The position numbers were made by a program, and so were the translations under genes. 32,507 nucleotides of DNA from Planctomycetota bacterium (GTDB lineage: Bacteria > Planctomycetota > UBA1135): contig DNPI01000041.1 of assembly GCA_003501525.1 (NCBI GenBank), positions 1-32,507 of the forward strand. Direction: 5' to 3'. Positions 23,250 to 32,308 of the stretch are shown here, in pieces. Under the pieces are notes generated by a model. That model worked only from the letters and a program-made list of their open reading frames with translations, did no database searches and was not told the origin of the DNA. Numbering within the stretch: the stretch's first letter is position 1; every line of letters begins with the position of its first letter.

Positions 23250-26200
23250 AGGCCTGTTACGTCTGTCCAACTCCGACCAAGCCGAATTTCGTCAATCCAA
23301 GTGGAAACGGATGTTGACCCTATAGATGCGGAGTGCGACTCAAGGCGCAAGCGATCGAAAACGGTAGAAGAATTGCCTCCTGGTCCGATTAATGTCCATT
23401 GATTAGCCCCGACACCTTGGCCGCTTAAAAGAGTGTCGGACAAATGAACGGTGTCGGCGGATGAATCGTATACCTTCATATGAATTTGGTCTTGGTCTAA
23501 GCTACTAGCTGTAATTCTGGCCACGACAAACCAAGTGCAATCCGCCACAGCGGTTCCCCCGGAAACGCTTCCTAAATCGCCTTCTAGTCGCCATTTGCCG
23601 TCTCTGAATCCGATCGAAATTCTGCTACTTCCTCCAGAAGCACTATCTAAGCCGATGAGTCCAACGGGATCGTAAACGCCGGGTTCTCGGTGGATGGCAA
23701 AGGAAAGGTAGTAAACATCATCTCCGCCGAGGTCAAAATCAACAGCAGTGGTGTCTAAGGGTCTTGTACAGACAGTCCCGTCCCATCGACGTTGTGGCCC
23801 TTCGAAAAATCCTCCGGTCTCTACGAAAGGTACGTTGGGTGGATACGCTCCTATAGATCCATTGCGATGGAGATAGCCATGCCCAGCTTGTGCGGCCCAC
23901 GGACCAGAGAATCCTGTGCCGCCTCCTAGACCTCCAAGCTCTTGGCCATCAATGCCCTCTGAGAAAGTTTCGAGAGGATTTACTGTCCAGTCAAAGACAG
24001 TCGTAAATCGCCACATATTTCCTTTGCGGACTTCGCCGGAACTGCCCACTTCGTCTACTCTCCAGTAGTAAGTTGTTAAGGGAGCGAGAGGCCCAGGGTC
24101 AAAAGCAGGGAATGGCCTTGAGCCTTGATATTCTGAAGAAGTGGTGTCGGCGTCTCTTACGGCGGAAAAATTGGTGCCGAAGTAGATGTCGTGAGCTTGA
24201 GTGGATAGACCAGGAATCCAAGCGAGCGTCGCCGTCTGATCTACTGAGCGGGTGCCGTCAGCGGGTGATGGAACCGTGGCCTGTCCTCCAGCTGCTAAGA
24301 GGCCAATTTCAGCCTTGGTCATTCCCCAATTCCAAAGAGTAAATTCATCCATTTGGCCGACGAATCGAGAAGCTCCGTTGCGCGTGGCCACAGGGGCGAG
24401 GCGGACATCGGAGGCCGCAGTATCTAAGTTGAAATCTCCTTGCGCGATTTGTGTCCCATTCTTCCACAGCTTCAGCCGGCCTTTATTGAAAGTAGCTGTG
24501 AGAATCTGCCAAGCGCTTGAATCCCACATCTCTGAGGAAAGAAGCTCCTGGTCTCCCAAGGTGAAGGCGAGAGTGCCATTCCGGACAAGGAAATAGCGGA
24601 GTCCGTTGTTGGATGCTTGAGGGTTCCCAAATCCTCCAAGCCAAGTCTGGTCTGGTGGGGTTTGGTTCCCCATGACATGGAGATTGATGGTCCATGCATC
24701 ACCAGAGCCGGTGGGAACCCCGGAAGCATTGTCGGTTGAGACTTCTGACCAACCATTTACCTCTAAAGCGTTGCCATGGGCAGAGGTTACCCATGAATGT
24801 CCAGGCAGGCCGCTTGGCCCGCTGAAGAATGCCATTTCAGCGCCTCCGAGACGATGGGATGAAGACGGCCTATATCGTTCAATAATTTCCCAACGAATAT
24901 GACGAGCGTCGATGGATGGGAAAGTGTAGAAAGTTGGGCTTCCATGGCCGGTATGGTCGATTTCCACCAGTGGGTCGGAGTTGTCGAAGGAAGAGTCGGT
25001 GCTGAAAATTAGTCGCGATCGACCTGTCCAGTCATTAAAGATAGGGCGATCGAGGTGCATCCAGCCTTGGATGTCGATGATTGCTCCGAAATCACCTTCA
25101 AACCAAGTCCCATGTCCAGGGTTTGTTGTAAAAGGGCTTGTGACTTCCCCGTTGGGCGAAACAAACTGCGTTTCTGCGTTGGAATCGAAAAGGTTGGAGT
25201 GAGGGAAACCGCCAATTGCATTCGAATGAGCAGTGAGCGTGGGAGAATCAACTCTGGCGAGGACTGTCTGAGCGAGGAAGGAGAGCTCATTACCCCCCAA
25301 AGAGGCAAAGGAGTTGCCTGAGTCATAAGCGCTTGTTACTTCCCAGCGAACCCACCGGGCCTGTATTGGGGGGAAGGTGTGGTCTATTTCAGACCCATGA
25401 CCCCAGTGGGATATGTCCACAAAGGGGTCGGAAGAATCAAAAGTAGAGTCTAGGCTGAAAATAAGACGGGATGCTGCTGTCCATTCCCACCAATCCGTCC
25501 GGTCCAAGTGTCTCATCCCGGCAATCTCGACATTCTGAGCGAATTCAAATTCCACCCACGTCCCGTGGCTTGGGTCGGATGAATAGGACCAACCCACCGG
25601 GCCCTGAGCATTAGAGGCAAAGCCTGTATCAGGGTCAGCATCGAGGAGGTTAGCGGCTGAAGTGCCTATGGCAGCATTGGCGTGGCCAATGACAGCAGGG
25701 TTTGCAATCTCAACTAAGACAGATTCAAGCCCGATGGTCCCGCTATTGTTCCTACCCGAAGAATCTGAGGCCAAATCACCGGACGCTTCATCCATCTTCC
25801 ACGACAGGATGAGGTCTTGCCTGGAGACCGCGACTTCGACAATTGAATTTCCGGATAACCCCCCTGGGTCTCCGCCTGTGTACCAGAAAGTGTCTACGTA
25901 CCCTCCAGTCTTTTCAGGATCCGGCGTATAGAGGAGGCGGTCACGCTGCCCCTGCCCGTTCCCGGGGATTAGTCTGACAGTGCCCCCTTTTGCTGTTGTT
26001 GCGTCATAACCAACAATCAGGATGGGGTCATGGTTAATGTCGTAGTCGTTTGCAAGGACGTCGAATATCTGTTCTTGGTCTTTAATCGATGTGACTCGGT
26101 CTGGATCACAGTAGGGTGGAGCGGCAATCTCGTAGGGCGGGACCACGGGCAATCCAAGCCATTCACCTCGCCATTGAACGATGTCGCTCGTTTCAGGGCC

Positions 26201-27226
26201 CAGGAGAAGCCACGCGCCGCACATGGCGCTCCCACCCCAAGGCCAGCAGTCACCGTGTCCGTAGCCCCAGTTGTGGCCGAGTTCGTGGGCCATAATTCCA
26301 GGGCTGTGCCCCCGGTCCCACACCGTAGTGGCGTAGCTCCAGCCTCCAAGGGTGCCGACATATGCAAGTCCTGCGATGCCATCGCCTTGGTAATCCGTTA
26401 ATAGGTAAGCAGTGTCCCGAGGGATGTCCCAATGGTTTGAATCCCAGTCGGAGGCAAAAGTGGATAGGGCATCTCCTGCACTTGTGAAGTTGTAGTAAGG
26501 TTGGTCCCTGACGACTACGGCCGTTAGTTCGTAAACGGTTAGAGCGTCTCGCCCGTAGCACAATTCCACTTGTGCGAGTTGATGTTCTACTCCAGCGACT
26601 GCTCCTGCCACTGTATTGCCTTCTCTCTGGTAGTAGCAATAATCTGCGTCATAAGCGATTTGTGCCTCTCGTATTCGCCATGGGCCAAACCCTGGTGGCG
26701 AGGGGAACAACCAAGATGATGGAGGGGGGATTTGATTTCCCGCTGGGCCATGGGTGGAATTGGTTTCGGGAAGTACAGGGCCAGCTCCTTGAACCCCGCA
26801 GGAATCCGGTTCCATATGCGGGAAAGTTTGCAGCACATGCTGGCCATAAGGTATTCCGCTTCTTTGTCGGGAGAGGGGAATCAGTTGGAGAGGCTTTTCA
26901 CCGTTAGGGAAGTGGAAAACGGCGTGTAATCCATCTTCTCTTAGGGAAGCGGCGATTTGAATTTCCGGGTTATTACGTAGTTGCCCTCGGTAAGTCCGAA
27001 TTGGTGGGCTTGGCGCCTGCTCGTAAGAACCATTTCCATGCACAACACGCACTTGGAAATCAGGAGCACGCAGCGAATGTCGAGTTAGATCGAGAATGCG
27101 TTTTCTGCCTTTGACCTCAACAGCGACAGAAAATGTATTTGGTAGGCCCCTTGGGAGATCAAGGTGCATTTCCCCCAAGGGTTCCTGAGGGGCGAAAAAC
27201 AGCAGAAGGATGGATGGAATTGTCAT
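23246..27226 (-). CDS. Large secreted zinc metalloprotease with nested LamG, discoidin and FN3-like domains
   Basis: This 1326-residue protein has an N-terminal export signal (MTIPSILLLFF) and a propeptide-like region to ~185. The protease domain (~186-360) carries the metzincin zinc site HELGHNWGYGH (314-324). A cadherin/Big_9-like domain (VLANDYDINHDP, ~390-467) follows. A LamG-type domain begins at ~472 (LILSWKMDEASG), is interrupted by two discoidin-like repeats (~505-652 and ~657-802), and resumes at ~806 (GLPGHSWVTSAHGNALEVNG) to ~980. Then come an FN3-like domain (~985-1085) and a C-terminal beta domain (~1090-1326). The discoidin repeats share SRLIFS, FDxSDP and HxGHGS patterns. It likely degrades external proteins or glycoproteins while bound to glycans. 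No membrane anchor or sorting tail is recognised. Confidence 0.85.
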   Translation of the reverse strand: MTIPSILLLFFAPQEPLGEMHLDLPRGLPNTFSVAVEVKGRKRILDLTRHSLRAPDFQVRVVHGNGSYEQAPSPPIRTYRGQLRNNPEIQIAASLREDGLHAVFHFPNGEKPLQLIPLSRQRSGIPYGQHVLQTFPHMEPDSCGVQGAGPVLPETNSTHGPAGNQIPPPSSWLFPSPPGFGPWRIREAQIAYDADYCYYQREGNTVAGAVAGVEHQLAQVELCYGRDALTVYELTAVVVRDQPYYNFTSAGDALSTFASDWDSNHWDIPRDTAYLLTDYQGDGIAGLAYVGTLGGWSYATTVWDRGHSPGIMAHELGHNWGYGHGDCWPWGGSAMCGAWLLLGPETSDIVQWRGEWLGLPVVPPYEIAAPPYCDPDRVTSIKDQEQIFDVLANDYDINHDPILIVGYDATTAKGGTVRLIPGNGQGQRDRLLYTPDPEKTGGYVDTFWYTGGDPGGLSGNSIVEVAVSRQDLILSWKMDEASGDLASDSSGRNNSGTIGLESVLVEIANPAVIGHANAAIGTSAANLLDADPDTGFASNAQGPVGWSYSSDPSHGTWVEFEFAQNVEIAGMRHLDRTDWWEWTAASRLIFSLDSTFDSSDPFVDISHWGHGSEIDHTFPPIQARWVRWEVTSAYDSGNSFASLGGNELSFLAQTVLARVDSPTLTAHSNAIGGFPHSNLFDSNAETQFVSPNGEVTSPFTTNPGHGTWFEGDFGAIIDIQGWMHLDRPIFNDWTGRSRLIFSTDSSFDNSDPLVEIDHTGHGSPTFYTFPSIDARHIRWEIIERYRPSSSHRLGGAEMAFFSGPSGLPGHSWVTSAHGNALEVNGWSEVSTDNASGVPTGSGDAWTINLHVMGNQTPPDQTWLGGFGNPQASNNGLRYFLVRNGTLAFTLGDQELLSSEMWDSSAWQILTATFNKGRLKLWKNGTQIAQGDFNLDTAASDVRLAPVATRNGASRFVGQMDEFTLWNWGMTKAEIGLLAAGGQATVPSPADGTRSVDQTATLAWIPGLSTQAHDIYFGTNFSAVRDADTTSSEYQGSRPFPAFDPGPLAPLTTYYWRVDEVGSSGEVRKGNMWRFTTVFDWTVNPLETFSEGIDGQELGGLGGGTGFSGPWAAQAGHGYLHRNGSIGAYPPNVPFVETGGFFEGPQRRWDGTVCTRPLDTTAVDFDLGGDDVYYLSFAIHREPGVYDPVGLIGLDSASGGSSRISIGFRDGKWRLEGDLGSVSGGTAVADCTWFVVARITASSLDQDQIHMKVYDSSADTVHLSDTLLSGQGVGANQWTLIGPGGNSSTVFDRLRLESHSASIGSTSVSTWIDEIRLGRSWTDVTGL

Positions 27227-27243
27227 TTTTGCTCGTCCAGCAC
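27223..27243 (-). CDS. Possible 6-codon leader peptide overlapping the metalloprotease start
   Basis: On the minus strand a strong Shine-Dalgarno AGGAGG (27256-27251) stands seven bases before a GTG that opens GTG-CTG-GAC-GAG-CAA-AAA-TGA (peptide MLDEQK). Its TGA overlaps the metalloprotease ATG as ATGA. The metalloprotease ATG itself has no well-spaced Shine-Dalgarno and its own frame is closed upstream by a TAG. The arrangement suggests translational coupling, but a peptide this short could be coincidental. Confidence 0.35.
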   Translation of the reverse strand: MLDEQK

Positions 27244-27247
27244 AATT

Positions 27248-27298
27248 CTACCTCCTAATGAGATATCTGCTTATTCTGTAGCTCTTCTGCGGAGGTAG
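27248..27298 (-). promoter_or_regulatory. 5' leader inverted repeat that can pair with the ribosome-binding site
   Basis: In the metalloprotease leader, CTACCTCC (27298-27291, minus strand) is perfectly complementary to GGAGGTAG (27255-27248), which contains the only strong Shine-Dalgarno. The arms are separated by 35 bases. Pairing would form an 8-bp helix hiding the ribosome-binding site, as in translational switches or RNA thermometers. Function is inference; the complementarity is directly visible. Confidence 0.45.
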
Positions 27299-27315
27299 TG
27301 AGGAGTGTTGATTAA

Positions 27316-28287
27316 TTAGGGTGACTTTACCCGAGGATTGTCATCCAATATTTTGAAATGCTCGGACTGAAAAAGTGCTTTGCCCCCGAATAGATTATTC
27401 TCAAGCCAGGATATCGCGCGATACTTGACTCGGTCATGCTTGTGGGTCGGGGCGGTGTGCCCATTCGGCGTGGTCTCGTATAGGGAGTTGCGCCAATCAA
27501 GGGTGGCAATCTTTTCTTTCATAACGGCGGGGTGGCTTCCCGAATAGCGAGGGATTAAAGCAAGGGGACCGTAGTCAAAATCTTTCGCCTGGGTGGCGGA
27601 CATTTTTTGGGCCCTTTCGGCTCCGAGGTGATTCTCGGTGAAGTAGACGCGTTTCTTTTGCATCGCTGAAGGGGGGCGAACCCAGCCATAATGAAAAATT
27701 CGAGCATTTGCCGCTACAGCGGTTAGCTTTTTAGTCCCTTTCTTTTGTCGATAGGAGACACCGTCGAAATTAGGAATTCTTCGGAAGCTTTGAGCTGAGC
27801 GAAAACTGTGGATTCCGGGGTCGTTTCGCACCAGGCGGATTTCCCGTTTGTACCAGGCATGATTTTTGTGCACATGGTCATAATCGCCCCAAAAGTGAAG
27901 GTAGTCAAAAACCATTGCTTCGACTCGATCATCTGTTAACCACCGTTCGCAATTTTGGCGCAATTGAGGTACATCCTTTTCGTGAAGCACTTCGTCACCT
28001 TGGAGGTATAGGAGCCAATCGCCTGTGCATTTCTCCTTTGCGAGATCGGTTTGATGCGCATGCTCCATTCCGCGGGGGAATTTTTCTAAATCCCAGACGG
28101 TGTCAAAAAGGACTATCTTGTCGGAGTTCAGGGCTTCAATCCTTTGTCGGCTATCGTCGTCCGGGTCTGAATCTCCCAGTGCTATCACAAATTCATCGAC
28201 CAAGTCCAATGCGGATTGAATGCTTTCCAGAATTGGATAATGGAGTTTGTGGGCGTTACGCAGGAAGGTGAATCCACTGAGTCGCAT
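27316..28287 (-). CDS. Family 2-like glycosyltransferase
   Basis: This 323-residue protein begins MRLSGFTFLRNAHKL, the start of GT-A fold transferases that open with a first beta strand and an N-A (E) motif. VDEFVIALGDSDPDD (30-44) and WLLYLQGDEVL (91-101) give the nucleotide-sugar binding aspartates; the usual LDADE is LQGDE (95-99). A conserved HYGWVRPPSAM segment lies near 210. No membrane helix is present, so it is cytoplasmic or peripheral. It probably transfers a sugar during lipopolysaccharide, exopolysaccharide or protein glycosylation. It is 89 bases upstream of the metalloprotease on the same strand, but that long leader argues against tight coupling. Donor and acceptor cannot be read. 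Confidence 0.8.
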   Translation of the reverse strand: MRLSGFTFLRNAHKLHYPILESIQSALDLVDEFVIALGDSDPDDDSRQRIEALNSDKIVLFDTVWDLEKFPRGMEHAHQTDLAKEKCTGDWLLYLQGDEVLHEKDVPQLRQNCERWLTDDRVEAMVFDYLHFWGDYDHVHKNHAWYKREIRLVRNDPGIHSFRSAQSFRRIPNFDGVSYRQKKGTKKLTAVAANARIFHYGWVRPPSAMQKKRVYFTENHLGAERAQKMSATQAKDFDYGPLALIPRYSGSHPAVMKEKIATLDWRNSLYETTPNGHTAPTHKHDRVKYRAISWLENNLFGGKALFQSEHFKILDDNPRVKSP

Positions 28288-28412
28288 TGGCAGCAGGATA
28301 GGGTCTCGGTGCGAATGCTTGGAATTGAGGATTCTTTATCGCCCAAGAGGCTTCAGTATGAGTTAATCTGGAGATGCCCCTGTTCGCTTCAAACCCCTCT
28401 AAGTATTGTTCC

Positions 28413-29879
28413 ATGATGCGCTTTATTCTTTCGGCTTTGGTTGCCTTCGCTTGTATGGCAACGCCTGTTTCCGCCCAAAAAATTCAAACTGAGCTTTTTG
28501 CCAGTGGCTTTTCGCGGCCGGTTGCCCTGACTGCCCCCGATGGGGACCTGGAAAGGGTTTTTGTTTGTGAGCAGTACACCGGTCGTATCGAGATTGTTAA
28601 AAATGGGACAGTTTTGTCTACGGCGTTCTTAGATCTCGCATCGATTAGCCAAGGCAGCGAACAAGGACTGCTGGGCTTGGCCTTTCATCCGGACTATGAC
28701 CAGAATGGCTATTTCTTTGTCAACTACACAAACTCATCGGGGAATACTCGTGTGGTGCGCTACAAAGTTTCGTCGACTAATCCTGATGTAGCAGATGCGA
28801 ATAGCGCTACGACAATCCTTTCGGTTAGTCAGCCATTCTCGAATCATAATGGTGGGCACATAGCTTTCGGGCCTGATGGATATTTATATATCGGCTTAGG
28901 CGATGGAGGCAGTGGCGGTGATCCTTACGGCAATGGCCAGAAGGGGACCACAATGTTGGGCAAAATGCTGCGCATTGATGTTGACAGTGGCAATCCGTAC
29001 GCAATCCCACCAACTAATCCATTTGTGGGGAACTCCAGCTTCTTGGACGAGATTTGGGCTTATGGGCTGCGGAATCCTTGGCGTTATTCGTTTGACCGCC
29101 AGACCGGCGATCTTTGGATAGGAGATGTCGGACAGAATGCTTGGGAAGAAATTGATTTCCAGCCAGCATCTTCTGCTGGTGGCGAAAACTACGGCTGGCG
29201 CTGTCGCGAAGGTAACCACAACTACAACACTTCTGGTTGCAGCGGCGGTTATACCGCCCCTTTCTACGAGTACAGCCAGAGCAGCGGCACTCCACGAGGG
29301 TGGTGCGTAACCGGGGGTGTTTGCTATCGAGGCACAGACTTGCTCGGCATCCAAGGCACCTATTTCTTTGCTGATTACAGTGCCAATTGGATTTGGTCTT
29401 TTCAGCGGGACACCTCTGGAAGTTTGGTTGACCTACAGAATCGGACTACGGAATTAGACCCTCCGGGCAATCTTTCAATCCGCTACATCTCTTCCTTCGG
29501 AGAGGATGGTAAAGGGGAGGTCTATATTCTTGACCGATCGGGTGGGGAAGTATTCAAGATAATCCCTGATTTCATTGATCTGCAGGTTCCGACTCTTGTT
29601 GCCGGTAGTAGTGCAACCATCACTCTTGCCGATGCCACTCCTAATGCGCAGGTCTATTTGGTTTACAGCATGAATGGGCTCAGCTTGACGGAGATTGCTC
29701 AGCTTGACATCACAATGGTTCTCAAAAACCCTCGTCTTGCTGCTACGCGCACGGCTACGCCAGCAGGGGCCGCTTCATTTAATGTTAATGTCCCGGCCGG
29801 GGCTTTTGGGCGTAATGTCTGGATTCAGGCTGCCGAGATGGGCAACGTTTCCAACTTAGCGATAGTTACCGTCCAATAA
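28413..29879 (+). CDS. Secreted PQQ-dependent sugar dehydrogenase-like protein (GSDH/Hhip fold)
   Basis: The ATG at 28413 gives 488 residues and a clean signal peptide (MMRFILSALVAFACMATPVSAQ); the upstream in-frame ATG at 28374 adds 13 residues that would bury it. The six-bladed soluble glucose dehydrogenase propeller runs ~25-385: EQGLLGLAFHPDY, NHNGGHIAFGPDG with the catalytic-histidine region, YLYIGLGDGG, EIWAYGLRNPWRYSFD, WIGDVGQNAWEEID and NYGWRCREG. These enzymes oxidise aldoses at C1 with PQQ in the periplasm. About 100 C-terminal residues (PTLVAGSSATITLADATP to IVTVQ) form an extra beta domain of a kind I associate with secreted planctomycete proteins. It is a single gene, five bases from the convergent fhs. 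The exact sugar substrate is unknown. Confidence 0.87.
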   Translation: MMRFILSALVAFACMATPVSAQKIQTELFASGFSRPVALTAPDGDLERVFVCEQYTGRIEIVKNGTVLSTAFLDLASISQGSEQGLLGLAFHPDYDQNGYFFVNYTNSSGNTRVVRYKVSSTNPDVADANSATTILSVSQPFSNHNGGHIAFGPDGYLYIGLGDGGSGGDPYGNGQKGTTMLGKMLRIDVDSGNPYAIPPTNPFVGNSSFLDEIWAYGLRNPWRYSFDRQTGDLWIGDVGQNAWEEIDFQPASSAGGENYGWRCREGNHNYNTSGCSGGYTAPFYEYSQSSGTPRGWCVTGGVCYRGTDLLGIQGTYFFADYSANWIWSFQRDTSGSLVDLQNRTTELDPPGNLSIRYISSFGEDGKGEVYILDRSGGEVFKIIPDFIDLQVPTLVAGSSATITLADATPNAQVYLVYSMNGLSLTEIAQLDITMVLKNPRLAATRTATPAGAASFNVNVPAGAFGRNVWIQAAEMGNVSNLAIVTVQ

Positions 29880-29884
29880 TCGGT

Positions 29885-31558
29885 TTACGAGAGTCCGATT
29901 ACGGTCCCGTCTTCGAGCAGGTCGATGCCTGTGGCCATAGGTTCTCGTGGAAGGCCTGGCATTCTCAAAATGAGACCTGTAAGGACCACTAGGAATCCGG
30001 CTCCAGCGCAGACTTGAATTTCCCGCACTGTTACTTCGAAATCATGTGGGCGGCCTCTTAGGGAGGGGTCGTCTGATAGAGAACTTGGTGCCTTTGCGAT
30101 ACAGATTGGCAGGCCTTCGTAGCCGAGGTTCTTAATCTCCATGAGGTCTTTTTCAGCCTTCTTGGTGTATTCCACATCTCGGGCACCGTAAACCTTTTGG
30201 GCAACCTTAAGAATTTTATCGGGGACCGAATCTGCCAAATCGTATAAAGGTGCCCATGGCGAACGGTCATCTGCAGCGGCTTCTATTAAAGCCTTGGCAA
30301 GGTCTTCGGCTCCTTCACCTCCACGTGCATAGTGGTCAGATACGGCAAAACGAACCCCGAGGTTTTCGCAGCAGGCGCGAACCACTTCGATTTCTTCTTC
30401 TTGGTCGCCGGCAAAACGATTTAATGCTACGACTGGCTCCATGCCGAAATGGCGCACATTTTCTACATGCTTTTCAAGATTGGGTAGGCCGGAGCTCACG
30501 GCTTCGGTGTCAGGTGCATCAAGTTGGCTGACATCTTTGCCGCCGTGCATTTTTAGCGCTCGCAGAGTTGAGACCAGAACGACTAAATCTGGGTCTAGTC
30601 CAGCCGTCCGGCACTTGATGTCGAAAAATTTCTCAGCGCCTAAGTCGAATCCGAATCCAGCTTCGGTTACAGCCCAGTCGGCTAGATGCATTGCCGTACG
30701 TGTGGCTAGCACGCTGTTGCAGCCGTGCGCAATATTGGCAAAAGGTCCGCCGTGGATTAACGCGGGTACGCCTTCAAGCGTTTGCACTAAGTTAGGGTGC
30801 AGGGCATCTCGTAAGAGTGCGAGCATGGCTCCAGTTACTTCTAATGACTCGGCGAGGACGGGCTCCCCTTCGTAGGAGAAACCAACCAGAGTGCGGTTGA
30901 TGCGCTCTCGTAAATCCTCGAAGTTCTCCGCTAGGCAAAGCATGGCCATTACTTCTGATGCTGCAGTAATGTCGAATCCCCCCTCACGCGGCATCCCTTG
31001 TGTTCGGCCACCTAAGCCCATTACTAAATGTCGGAGGGAGCGATCGTTCATGTCTAGCACGCGCCGCCACAGAACTCTTCTAGGATCCAGCCGTGGTTTT
31101 TTCCCGAAATACAGGTGGTTATCAAGAGCTGCCGAAAGCAAGTTGTTTGCACTAGTAATTGCGTGAAAGTCTCCAGTGAAGTGCAAATTAATGCGGTCTG
31201 CCGGCAAAACTTGACTGTAGCCGCCGCCTGTTGCTCCGCCCTTCATGCCCATGCAGGGGCCTAGAGAAGGTTCACGTAAGGCGAGGCACACAGACTCTCC
31301 GAGTCGACCGAGTGCTTGGCCGAGGCCAATAGTGGTTGTGGTTTTCCCTTCACCAGCAGGGGTTGGCGTAATTGCTGAGACTAGGACGAGTTTCGATTTC
31401 CCAGCTCGTTGTCGCGGTTTTTCTAGGATTCGGTGGTGCACCTTTGCCATTGAGTTGCCGTAAGAGATGAGATCTTCGGGAGGGACCCCGAGATCGTTGG
31501 CAATGTCGGAAATATGGCGTGGAGATACCTCTGCGGCGATGTCGACGTCTGTCTTCAT
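29885..31558 (-). CDS. fhs: Formate--tetrahydrofolate ligase
   Basis: Using the ATG at 31558 (an in-frame TTG at 31567 is less likely) the protein has 557 residues, the normal length. The N-terminal YGNSMAKVH and P-loop TPTPAGEGKTT (64-74) are diagnostic, followed by LREPSLGPCMGMKGGATGGGYSQV, LHFTGDFHAI and PFANIAHGCNSV. The enzyme joins formate to tetrahydrofolate with ATP, giving 10-formyl-THF for purine synthesis and one-carbon metabolism in the cytoplasm. It is a housekeeping gene, divergent from the membrane-protein gene with 34 bases between starts, and convergent with the sugar dehydrogenase with five bases between stops. Confidence 0.96.
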   Translation of the reverse strand: MKTDVDIAAEVSPRHISDIANDLGVPPEDLISYGNSMAKVHHRILEKPRQRAGKSKLVLVSAITPTPAGEGKTTTTIGLGQALGRLGESVCLALREPSLGPCMGMKGGATGGGYSQVLPADRINLHFTGDFHAITSANNLLSAALDNHLYFGKKPRLDPRRVLWRRVLDMNDRSLRHLVMGLGGRTQGMPREGGFDITAASEVMAMLCLAENFEDLRERINRTLVGFSYEGEPVLAESLEVTGAMLALLRDALHPNLVQTLEGVPALIHGGPFANIAHGCNSVLATRTAMHLADWAVTEAGFGFDLGAEKFFDIKCRTAGLDPDLVVLVSTLRALKMHGGKDVSQLDAPDTEAVSSGLPNLEKHVENVRHFGMEPVVALNRFAGDQEEEIEVVRACCENLGVRFAVSDHYARGGEGAEDLAKALIEAAADDRSPWAPLYDLADSVPDKILKVAQKVYGARDVEYTKKAEKDLMEIKNLGYEGLPICIAKAPSSLSDDPSLRGRPHDFEVTVREIQVCAGAGFLVVLTGLILRMPGLPREPMATGIDLLEDGTVIGLS

Positions 31559-31592
31559 AGGGGGCAAAGTCTAACGAACGGGGGGCATCCTT

Positions 31593-32279
31593 ATGCTGAT
31601 AGGCATGACAGGCATTGAAATACTATTGGGGATAGGAGTATTAGCTTTAATTGGTTTAGGTATCTGGTATGGATGGAAGAAGGAGCAAGAACGCCGCCGC
31701 CTTTTTCAAGAGTGGGCTGATGCAAACAATTGGAGCTATGCCCATGGGCGCAATAAGGAAATATATGGACGATTTGGATTTCTTGACAGGACGAATCAGG
31801 GGCACTCTCGCTATGCGATACATGTTTTAGAGGGGGAGTGGCAAGGCCGAGAGGCTGTTGCTTTTACTTTCCATTACGCCGTTACGCACCATGACGGCAA
31901 GAGGACAAGGACCTCTCATCACTATTTCGGGGTTACCCTGATGCGACTTGAAAAATCTTTCCCGGAGTTGAAGGTTTCCCCTGAGAGTTTTTTTCACAAA
32001 ATCGGTCACGCACTCGGAATGCAGGACATCGATTTCGAATCAATTGATTTCTCGAAGAGCTACGAGGTTAAGTGCTCCGAAAAGAAGTTCGCTTATGACT
32101 TTTTCCATACTCGCATGATGGAGGATTTTCTTGCCCACAAGGGGACAGCTATGGAGCTTGAGGGTGAATGGATTGCCCTATTTGATAAAGGGAAACTTGA
32201 ACCGCACGAACTTGAACCGTGTCTAGATCGCCTTATTCGCATTCGTGAGCAGATGCCTCGCTACCTTTTCAAGAATTAG
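31593..32279 (+). CDS. Membrane-anchored protein of unknown function next to lemA
   Basis: The 228-residue protein has one N-terminal membrane helix (~7-28, IEILLGIGVLALIGLGIWYGW) with a basic cytoplasmic flank (KKEQERRR), then a soluble alpha/beta region with FGFLDRTNQGHSRYAIHVLEGEWQGREAVAFTFHY (~51-86). The pattern of an anchored domain that compares an internal protein state, placed directly before lemA, resembles DUF3137-like genes seen in other lemA neighbourhoods, but I do not recognise the family with certainty. It ends 29 bases before lemA and is probably co-transcribed with it. Confidence 0.7.
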   Translation: MLIGMTGIEILLGIGVLALIGLGIWYGWKKEQERRRLFQEWADANNWSYAHGRNKEIYGRFGFLDRTNQGHSRYAIHVLEGEWQGREAVAFTFHYAVTHHDGKRTRTSHHYFGVTLMRLEKSFPELKVSPESFFHKIGHALGMQDIDFESIDFSKSYEVKCSEKKFAYDFFHTRMMEDFLAHKGTAMELEGEWIALFDKGKLEPHELEPCLDRLIRIREQMPRYLFKN

Positions 32280-32308
32280 GACCAACTTAAATCTCTTAAA
32301 CTATCGCT

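Noticed and set aside
28374..28412. Upstream ATG for the sugar dehydrogenase
   Set aside because: It adds 13 residues in front of an otherwise clean signal peptide that starts at 28413.
28288..28412. Promoter pairs in the 125-base divergent gap between the glycosyltransferase and sugar dehydrogenase
   Set aside because: Only weak boxes with wrong spacing could be found on either strand; nothing worth annotating.
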